Positions 49,054-55,054 of a stretch of 55,054 nt of DNA are shown here, in pieces. The notes beneath the pieces are model-generated. The model ran no database searches. It saw nothing but the letters and a program-made list of their open reading frames with translations, and was not told where the DNA came from. The position numbers were made by a program, and so were the translations under genes. The stretch is from Treponema sp. (GTDB lineage Bacteria > Spirochaetota > Spirochaetia > Treponematales > Treponemataceae): positions 1 to 55,054 of the forward strand of contig JAEEYO010000042.1 of assembly GCA_016288205.1 (NCBI GenBank), written 5' to 3'. The stretch's first letter is position 1. The number at the start of each line of letters is the position of its first letter.

Positions 49054-51799
49054 ACAACTCTCCAGTATCCTTGCGCTTTCCTCCGTCCGAGTTCAGATTG
49101 TAATCAATGGAGAACTGCCTTTCGCTCGCGTTTCCATCAATCAGAATCTTACTATTGCTCTCATCCATTACGACTGCACGAACACGCCAGATAAAATTAC
49201 CCTTGGCCAGTTTCGTCAGATCCTCAAACTTAAAGCTCGTGTTGTCACCGCCCTCAAGAATCTCCGTCAGATATTTCTTGTCCGCATCCCCGTAGATTTC
49301 AAGGATGTAGGATCCGGCGCGATGAACTTTCTGCCACTTAAATACAATATAAGGTGTTTTCCTTAAATATGCAACATTGAAAACACTTCCACCGTCAGTT
49401 TTTGCATCCTTCGGCGCTTCGAACGGAGGAATTTCCGCAACTGTGAAAGTATACTTTTCTTCCGCGGAAATGTCCAGATCATCCATGGTCTTCGCCCTCA
49501 CCGTCCACTCATAATCACCGGATGTCAGAGACGGAAGCTGGCACTTATATCCTTTCTGCGGATAAATGGTCTGTCCCGCGTCGTTTCCGGTCTTTTTCGT
49601 GAGTATAAGCTGTGCCTGCGAGAAATCCTCGTTGGAGGACCACGTGAGCACAGGAGGATTCTCTATTGCCTCCCAACCATCAAACAACGTTCCACGTGCC
49701 GGGGATACAAGATGAACGGGCTGAATTTTTCTGAGCATGAAATTCGCCTCGGCAAGCAGAGAGCTTCTACGTGAGCTCAGGTCGCCCTCATAGGCATATC
49801 CCTGGATTTCCCATCTGTACGCGCCCTCCTCCATTCTTTCCGTGTCAATCGGCAATGTATGCCCGGTGATGAAAGTCTCGTCGAAGAAAGGAGTCTCGCT
49901 TCCCTGCTTGAAAATCTTTATGCGGTAATAGTCCATGTTGCCGGTGTCATTCCATGTGAGCCTGCACGGTTCCTTGGGACGCACCACGGCCTTGTTCGCC
50001 TGATTCGGGAACACAATTGTAGGAGCGACAATCTCTCCGACCACAGTAAGTCTCTTGCCCGGAGTCGCATGGTTGAATGAGGCCGACTTTGTTGAGATGC
50101 GCCAGTAATACTCACCCGCCCCCAGATTCACTCCAGAGAATGACGAGCCGTAGATTTCAGACTCATACACAATGTCGTTGAAGTTCCTGTCCCTCGCGAG
50201 CTGAATGTACTGCGCCATCTTCAGATTTGATTTCCATGTGAACCTTGCGTCGCTGAGAAGGGGCTGCCACATTATGTAATTGTCCGGAGGGAATACGGTT
50301 CTCTGCTCAATCTCGCCGCTCATGGCATAGAACGAACGCACGACTGATTTCGGGGACTCATTACCCTCGCTGTCTGTCTGTGTCACCGCCCAGAAATACT
50401 CACCGTCGCTCATGTCGGCCAGCTCTGACGCAGATATGTTTATGTAGTTCTCGTTAGTGTCCCTAGCAATTATTGGAGATGCAAGGCTCTGGAATTTCGA
50501 GACCGTCACCCTGTATCTCATGCGCTCGTCATCCATACGCCATGAGAGAGTCGCGCTTCCCTTCGTCTTGTCCATGAATGAGTTGTTCGCCGGACTCACC
50601 AGCGTAGGAGGATTCAGCCTGTCCCTCTGCACAATCTTGAAGCTGCCGACGTCCGATGGATTCGCAAGTCCCACCCTGTTGAGCACGTAATATGGAGTGA
50701 CCTGATAGTAATATGTTCCCGACTCAAGAGTGGAGATTATAATGGAAGAACTTGACGACCTCTGGCTTATGACCGGATTCGACATATTCGGATTCCTTGA
50801 GACCTCAAAATTGTATGCAGTCGCCGCATCGCTTTCCGCCCAGATGAAACGCACCGACGGAGTTTGTTTGCGGTAAGTGTATGAGTAGTTTTCAGCAGGG
50901 ACCAGAAGATTCGGTTTCAGTGACTGGACAATCTGGAACTTACCTGATGAAAGATTGTTCTCTCCCTCAACGACCTTCCAGTAGTAGATTCCCTTGGAAA
51001 GAGTCACCGCGGCAGAATTTTTGTCCGTGACATCAATGCTCTCCACAATGTTCCGGAATCCCTTGTCGCCCGCAATCTGAAGCTGGAGACTCTGCGACGG
51101 CACATTGGAAACCCATGAGAAATTCACCGTGTAGGGTGTCTCGTCGTAATACAGGAATTTCTGGTTAGAGGACGGAGATGTCATTGAGAACGCGGGATTC
51201 GACTTTACGCCGTCCTCCACGCTGACCGTCTTTCCCTCCGAAAGCTCCTCACCGTCCTCAAAGGAGGCTCCTCCCTCAATCAATGAGAAATCAGCGCCCT
51301 TTCCCTTGAGTCTTTTCGCGGAGAACTTCGATCCCTTTCTGACCGACACCTTGTTTCCGCCGCTCGTGAAGGAGAATCCGTTTCCGTCCTCAGCTGAGTC
51401 AACGTTTGCATCACCAAACTCAAGATCCGCGCCAAGTGTTCCGTCATCATGCAGGAAAACCTGGGCCATTGTGTTCTCGGCAAGGTCGAGGGTCGTTCCG
51501 TCTTCAAACCAGATTGTCGCCTCGGAGATGTCAGCCGTGTGAATCGTGTCTCCGTTGTAAACCGGGGAATTCTGTCTGAGCCGGTCCCATATCACGCGGT
51601 CCATGAACTTTCGCTCGGCGGTCTTGTATTTGAAAGTGATTGTCGCAATCGGCTCCTCGTCCATTTTGGAAAGGGCACGGAAAAAGCTCATGTGGAAAAA
51701 CCAGTAGCTTATGGCGGCACCGATGAGACAAATCAGGATGGCAATCAAAAACGGGATCAGTAAATCATTTTTTGACTTGAATTTTGTTTTCTTCTTCAT
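49043..51799 (-). CDS. FecR-domain protein with FnIII-like repeats
   Basis: 918 aa. N-terminal membrane anchor (14-36), then a FecR domain (about 80-195: NGDTIHTADISEATIWFEDG, SGGNKVSVRKGSKFSAKRLK), then about six or seven fibronectin-III-like beta domains of ~90-100 residues, each with a W/Y-(K/R)-(V/I) strand pattern (GIYYWKVVEG, GTYYYQVTPYY, GEYYWRIST). It overlaps the cyclase gene by 35 nt and the OMP gene by 11 nt. A periplasm-spanning scaffold or sensor that links inner-membrane cyclase signalling to the outer membrane is a reasonable inference. Confidence 0.82.
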   Translation of the reverse strand: MKKKTKFKSKNDLLIPFLIAILICLIGAAISYWFFHMSFFRALSKMDEEPIATITFKYKTAERKFMDRVIWDRLRQNSPVYNGDTIHTADISEATIWFEDGTTLDLAENTMAQVFLHDDGTLGADLEFGDANVDSAEDGNGFSFTSGGNKVSVRKGSKFSAKRLKGKGADFSLIEGGASFEDGEELSEGKTVSVEDGVKSNPAFSMTSPSSNQKFLYYDETPYTVNFSWVSNVPSQSLQLQIAGDKGFRNIVESIDVTDKNSAAVTLSKGIYYWKVVEGENNLSSGKFQIVQSLKPNLLVPAENYSYTYRKQTPSVRFIWAESDAATAYNFEVSRNPNMSNPVISQRSSSSSIIISTLESGTYYYQVTPYYVLNRVGLANPSDVGSFKIVQRDRLNPPTLVSPANNSFMDKTKGSATLSWRMDDERMRYRVTVSKFQSLASPIIARDTNENYINISASELADMSDGEYFWAVTQTDSEGNESPKSVVRSFYAMSGEIEQRTVFPPDNYIMWQPLLSDARFTWKSNLKMAQYIQLARDRNFNDIVYESEIYGSSFSGVNLGAGEYYWRISTKSASFNHATPGKRLTVVGEIVAPTIVFPNQANKAVVRPKEPCRLTWNDTGNMDYYRIKIFKQGSETPFFDETFITGHTLPIDTERMEEGAYRWEIQGYAYEGDLSSRRSSLLAEANFMLRKIQPVHLVSPARGTLFDGWEAIENPPVLTWSSNEDFSQAQLILTKKTGNDAGQTIYPQKGYKCQLPSLTSGDYEWTVRAKTMDDLDISAEEKYTFTVAEIPPFEAPKDAKTDGGSVFNVAYLRKTPYIVFKWQKVHRAGSYILEIYGDADKKYLTEILEGGDNTSFKFEDLTKLAKGNFIWRVRAVVMDESNSKILIDGNASERQFSIDYNLNSDGGKRKDTGELYAE

Positions 51800-53930
51800 T
51801 CAAGTTCACCGATTCAAATTCAGGGATTGGAATTCCGAGCAGATTTCTCATCTCGTTCAAAGTTCTGGGACCTGTTTTGCCTACCGCCCTGGCACAGTCC
51901 TGATCAAGAACGAAATTCTTGTCTGAAGTCTTGAAGAAAGCCTCTATGTCGAAATTCGGCATGTTCACAACACCGTAGAAATGCTGCGCACCCTTTCCCT
52001 TGACTTCAAATTCCACCGGTATCATCTCAACCACAATTTCATTCGCCTCGTTTTCAGCCGGCAATTTGTAGTTGTTCTCGTCGCATTTAATGTAATCCTT
52101 TTTCAGGAGATTGTATGTGTCCTGGGTAATCAGAATGTCGGTGCCGCACGGCTTGTTGGAGCTTTCGGTACGGCTCGCGAAGTTCACGCTGTCTCCGATG
52201 GCGGTGTATTCCATCTTGTCCTCGCTACCCATAATACCACATGTGGCGCGTCCCGTGTTGATTCCGCAACCGATCCTGATGTGGGGCTTGTATTTTGCCT
52301 TTGCCTCGTGCTCGTGTGCCTTGGTGAATGCCTCGGCGTCCTTATTGTACTGCATGAGTGCATAGCGCATGGCAATGGTTCCCCGGATTGCGTTGATCGC
52401 GTCATGCTGCACGTGTGCGTGGTGGGCAGCCTCTTTTTCCTTTTTCGTGGGATCCGTATCAGGAAGCTGCTCGAAGCTCAGGTCCTCGTCGCGGAGGATT
52501 CCCCATACCGCCATGATTGCGTCGCCTTCAAATTTATCAATGGTACCGCCGGAAATTGTTACGCAGTTGACCATGCGGCTCATATAGTCGTTAAGGAACC
52601 CGATGATCTCACGCGGGCTTTCCTCGCCGAACCTGTTCTTGAATCCGTCGGAGATTGCTGTGAATCCACGGATGTCCGAGAAGAAGATGCTCACGTCCTT
52701 GAGGTGTGGCTCAAAATCAATTTCCTTACGTGCGATGGCCTTGGCGACACCACGGTTTGTGAAGCGAGCGAAAGTGTTAAGGAAGATCTGCTCGTCCACG
52801 GTGGACTGGTTCAGGACTCCGATCTCGTCACGACGCTTTATGTTCAGACCAGAGATCAGTGGCGTGTTGAAGTTACCCTGCTGGATTTCCTCCGCCGCCG
52901 CCGTAAGTCTCCTGAGGTGACGAGAGATTGTGAGACGGCTGAAAGTCAGAATGAAGACGATGGAAATGAAGAACACCACTCCCATGAGGTAAAGGTTGTT
53001 GCGCCTTGTTGTCTTAACTCCCTCAAGAACCGTGTTGAGCGGAATGGAAGTGAACACGCTGATGTCCGCAATGCCGATTTTCTGATACGCACCGATGTAC
53101 TGAATCTTGTTTCCGTCCTCCTCGCTGTCCGCACCTTTCTCCACGTCATCGTAAATTATCTGGCGGCTCTCCTCGTTGTTCTGATTGTTGTCCCTCATGT
53201 ATTTTACCAGGGGATGATTTTTCATGCTCTGGCCGGAAAGCACCCTGTCATTCTCAGGATGGCACAGAAGATCCGAACTGTTGTTCACCATGAAGGTCTC
53301 GTTGGTGGATCCCGTTCCAAGAATTGATGAGATTTCCTCAAGGCTGAACAATATGATGCAGCACTGGTCAAGTCCGCTCTCCCTGTATGGAAGAAGAAGC
53401 GCAAGGATTCCCGCTCTGAAAAAAGGAGAAGCATTTAGAACTATGGTCTCTCCGACACACGCACGCTCAAGTGATGTTCCATTCTGCTCAAGGAAAGCGT
53501 CGGTGGACTCATAATCAAGTTCGTTCGATGTAAAAAAACGGATGTTCTTAAGCCGGGTGTGAGTGATCATCTCATCGTTGTCCGGATACTTCGTGAGGAG
53601 TATTATCTCACCGATCCCGGAATTTCTCTCGAAGAAGAAAGCCTCAGCCTGTTTCGCAAGAGCCGAGCTTTGTCCTCCGCTGGCAGCGTTAATCAAATCA
53701 AGAAGCTGGAGCACGTTGGACCGCACGGTCTGAAGCTCATTCTGCACCGTTGACGCGGACCGGGTATTTATGGTCAGGTTGTTCTCCTCCGCCGTAACCC
53801 TAACATCCTTGGAGACAAAATAGCTGTTCAGATACGTAACCGCCCCAAGAGAGGCAAGCACAATTATACCTATTATGATGGCGAGTTTTACGCCGAGCGG
53901 GAAATTTCTTTTTCGTTTTGCCGTTTTCAT
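51765..53930 (-). CDS. Class III adenylate/guanylate cyclase with dCache-HAMP sensor
   Basis: 721 aa. Membrane segment (14-34), large dCache-like periplasmic domain (about 40-310), second segment (about 316-336), HAMP (about 337-390) and a class III cyclase domain from about residue 410. Metal Asp residues are present in FFSDIRGFT and EGDAIMAVWG. The purine-specifying Lys is present in IDKFEGD with Thr at the partner site (YTAIGDSVNFASR), the bacterial adenylate-cyclase type, and transition-state Asn and Arg are intact. It should make cAMP in response to an external ligand. First gene of a three-gene overlapping operon. Confidence 0.92.
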   Translation of the reverse strand: MKTAKRKRNFPLGVKLAIIIGIIVLASLGAVTYLNSYFVSKDVRVTAEENNLTINTRSASTVQNELQTVRSNVLQLLDLINAASGGQSSALAKQAEAFFFERNSGIGEIILLTKYPDNDEMITHTRLKNIRFFTSNELDYESTDAFLEQNGTSLERACVGETIVLNASPFFRAGILALLLPYRESGLDQCCIILFSLEEISSILGTGSTNETFMVNNSSDLLCHPENDRVLSGQSMKNHPLVKYMRDNNQNNEESRQIIYDDVEKGADSEEDGNKIQYIGAYQKIGIADISVFTSIPLNTVLEGVKTTRRNNLYLMGVVFFISIVFILTFSRLTISRHLRRLTAAAEEIQQGNFNTPLISGLNIKRRDEIGVLNQSTVDEQIFLNTFARFTNRGVAKAIARKEIDFEPHLKDVSIFFSDIRGFTAISDGFKNRFGEESPREIIGFLNDYMSRMVNCVTISGGTIDKFEGDAIMAVWGILRDEDLSFEQLPDTDPTKKEKEAAHHAHVQHDAINAIRGTIAMRYALMQYNKDAEAFTKAHEHEAKAKYKPHIRIGCGINTGRATCGIMGSEDKMEYTAIGDSVNFASRTESSNKPCGTDILITQDTYNLLKKDYIKCDENNYKLPAENEANEIVVEMIPVEFEVKGKGAQHFYGVVNMPNFDIEAFFKTSDKNFVLDQDCARAVGKTGPRTLNEMRNLLGIPIPEFESVNLNEEENKIQVKK

Positions 53931-54047
53931 GTATCTACCCTACCGTCTCCCTATACATAAAACAAGGGTTTTTCTTTTCAGGCTGATCTAGACCTTCGTT
54001 TATAGTTTCGGCAGAAAAAACCCCGAACTTTAAGAGACGTAGAATAT

Positions 54048-54077
54048 ATTATAATGAATTCCGGCCAGAAATTTCAC
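54048..54077 (-). promoter_or_regulatory. Promoter of the cyclase-FecR-OMP operon
   Basis: GTGAAA at 54077-54072, 18-bp spacer, TATAAT at 54053-54048. The leader is about 110 nt. The -35 box lies in the loop of the hairpin at 54064-54085. Confidence 0.55.
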
Positions 54078-54092
54078 TTTCCGGCGTTTTTT
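54064..54092 (+). terminator. Hairpin with T-run opposing the MCP gene
   Basis: GCCAGAAA (54064-54071) and TTTCCGGC (54078-54085) form an 8-bp stem with one A-C mismatch on the plus strand, or a G-T pair on the minus strand. The plus strand then has a T-run that overlaps the MCP stop codon. As at 32179, no plus-strand gene is known to need it. Confidence 0.45.
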
Positions 54093-55054
54093 ATTCGGTC
54101 TTGAAACGACTCACGTCCGAACCAAGCTGGGTAACGTTCTTGTCAAGCTCCAGAACGCTCTCGTCAAGCAGATGTCCGCTCTTCACGACGCTCTGTGCGT
54201 TCTCCGACATCTCCTCCATGCTGGATTTAACGGCGTCAAGAGTGCCCTGAAGCTTTTCCATCTCCTCAAGAACCCTGGAGCTGCCCGACTCCATCTTCAG
54301 TGAAGCCGACCGGACGTTCTCGGTGTTTTTGTCCATACCCGAAAGCGACTCAATTACAGTCCTTGAGTTCTCGTGCTGTGCCTCAAGCGCGTTTCTGACC
54401 GCCTGAACCAGAGAGTCCGTGTCCTTGATGCGCGATGACACCCCGGAGAATGCCGTGCTTGATTCCTGAGACGCGGAGACAATCTCCCCGATGCTGTCCT
54501 GAATGTTCTTGAGCTGATCACCGATTGTCTTAGACTGACCCGAGGATGTCTCTGAGAGCTTGCGGATTTCATCTGCGACAACAGCGAATCCCTTTCCTGC
54601 CTCACCTGCGTGCGCGGCCTCAATAGCTGCGTTCATGGCAAGGAGGTTCGTCTGCTCGGCGATTGACGCTATGGCCATGTTCGCTTCCTGCAGCATCTGT
54701 GACTGGGTCTCAATCTGCGCGATTCGCTCGTTTACCTTCTGCTGCTTGGACATTCCGTTCTGGGACTCCTTGTCAAGAAGCTCGAATGATTTCGCCATGG
54801 TCTCCATGGATCCGCTTATCTGCTCAATGCTCGTGACAAGCTGCCCGATGCTTGAGGATGATTCCCGGATGCTCCTAGTCTGTGAGTCAATCATCTCGTT
54901 CACGGTGGAAATACTGTCCGCCACGCCCCTTACCGCAGTCGCCGCCTCACCGAATCCCACGGTCTGATTCTGAATCTGCTCCTGCACGTTCCCAATGCTC
55001 AGACGGATGTTGGTCATTGAATCCGAGACGGACGCGACGCTTTCCTTCATGTTC
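54091..55054 (-). CDS. Methyl-accepting chemotaxis protein, C-terminal signalling part
   Basis: C-terminal half of the receptor that starts at 1244 (bases 54914-55054 duplicate 1-141). It is a long coiled coil with the conserved MCP hairpin tip ([15 protein letters not shown], then [18 protein letters not shown]), which binds CheA/CheW. Gln/Glu/Ser-rich flanks could hold methylation sites. There is no C-terminal pentapeptide tether for CheR/CheB. The stop codon lies inside a T-run that belongs to a hairpin reading the other way (54064-54092). The cyclase gene follows 160 bp downstream on the same strand but has its own promoter. Confidence 0.93.
   Translation of the reverse strand, partial: NMKESVASVSDSMTNIRLSIGNVQEQIQNQTVGFGEAATAVRGVADSISTVNEMIDSQTRSIRESSSSIGQLVTSIEQISGSMETMAKSFELLDKESQNGMSKQQKVNERIAQIETQSQMLQEANMAIASIAEQTNLLAMNAAIEAAHAGEAGKGFAVVADEIRKLSETSSGQSKTIGDQLKNIQDSIGEIVSASQESSTAFSGVSSRIKDTDSLVQAVRNALEAQHENSRTVIESLSGMDKNTENVRSASLKMESGSSRVLEEMEKLQGTLDAVKSSMEEMSENAQSVVKSGHLLDESVLELDKNVTQLGSDVSRFKTE
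54914..55054. repeat. Terminal direct overlap, right copy
   Basis: Second copy of the 141-base overlap. It should be counted only once when the circle is closed, and it is not a biological long repeat. Confidence 0.95.

Overview
The window is one circular replicon opened inside a gene. Bases 1-141 and 54914-55054 are identical, so the molecule is about 54,913 bp. The methyl-accepting chemotaxis protein (MCP) cut by the ends reads in one frame across the join (1244 + 823 nt = 689 codons). The replicon carries a RepA_C-type initiator, a ParA/ParB pair and an iteron array, so I read it as a plasmid or chromid. The gene families (FecR/cyclase, BspA-like leucine-rich repeats, discoidin-like lipoproteins, MCP, AAA-ATPase-like/PD-(D/E)XK proteins, many lipoproteins) suggest a host-associated spirochaete, most likely Treponema. 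That is inference without a database search.

Layout. (1) From 6.8 kb down through the origin to 47.7 kb almost everything is on the minus strand and concerns sensing and the envelope: a GGDEF diguanylate cyclase with a coupled secreted protein, an ArsB/NhaD-like permease, a LuxR-type regulator, the MCP, then an overlapping class III cyclase, FecR/FnIII protein and outer-membrane protein. (2) 7-16.6 kb is the replication and partition region: A+C-rich island, repA, parAB, 3.6 kb of decayed low-GC DNA with repeated hairpins, and a cluster of ACAAACTGTTAC iterons at 14.7-15.2 kb. A SIR2-like gene and an AAA-ATPase-like gene diverge at its edge. (3) 18-34 kb carries housekeeping-type genes: era, fhs, tRNA-Pro(GGG), a pyridoxamine-phosphate-oxidase-like protein, two paralogous secreted transglutaminase-like proteins, an oligopeptide-binding lipoprotein, iorA and a DHH phosphoesterase. 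sbcDC lies at 33.3-37.7 kb. (4) 37.7-44.9 kb is an A+T-rich cassette region. Two units each hold a small lipoprotein, a secreted protein with a double-glycine leader and LysM domain but an unrelated C-terminus, and one or two small membrane-anchored genes. Around them lie a caspase-like C-terminal fragment, two cut-off leaders and a scrap of the lipoprotein gene. (5) 44.9-47.7 kb returns to normal composition with iorB, ybaK, a small lipoprotein and a glycosyltransferase.

The most novel candidate is region 4. It looks like a polymorphic toxin/immunity array whose effectors would leave the cell through a double-glycine-processing (C39 peptidase) ABC exporter, which is not encoded here. Other points of interest are era and fhs on a secondary replicon, four genes whose -10 box ends exactly 6 nt before the ATG (apparently leaderless), a possible pseudoknotted RNA with an intrinsic terminator between iorA and the DHH gene, and iterons spread far from repA and inside the SIR2-like gene.
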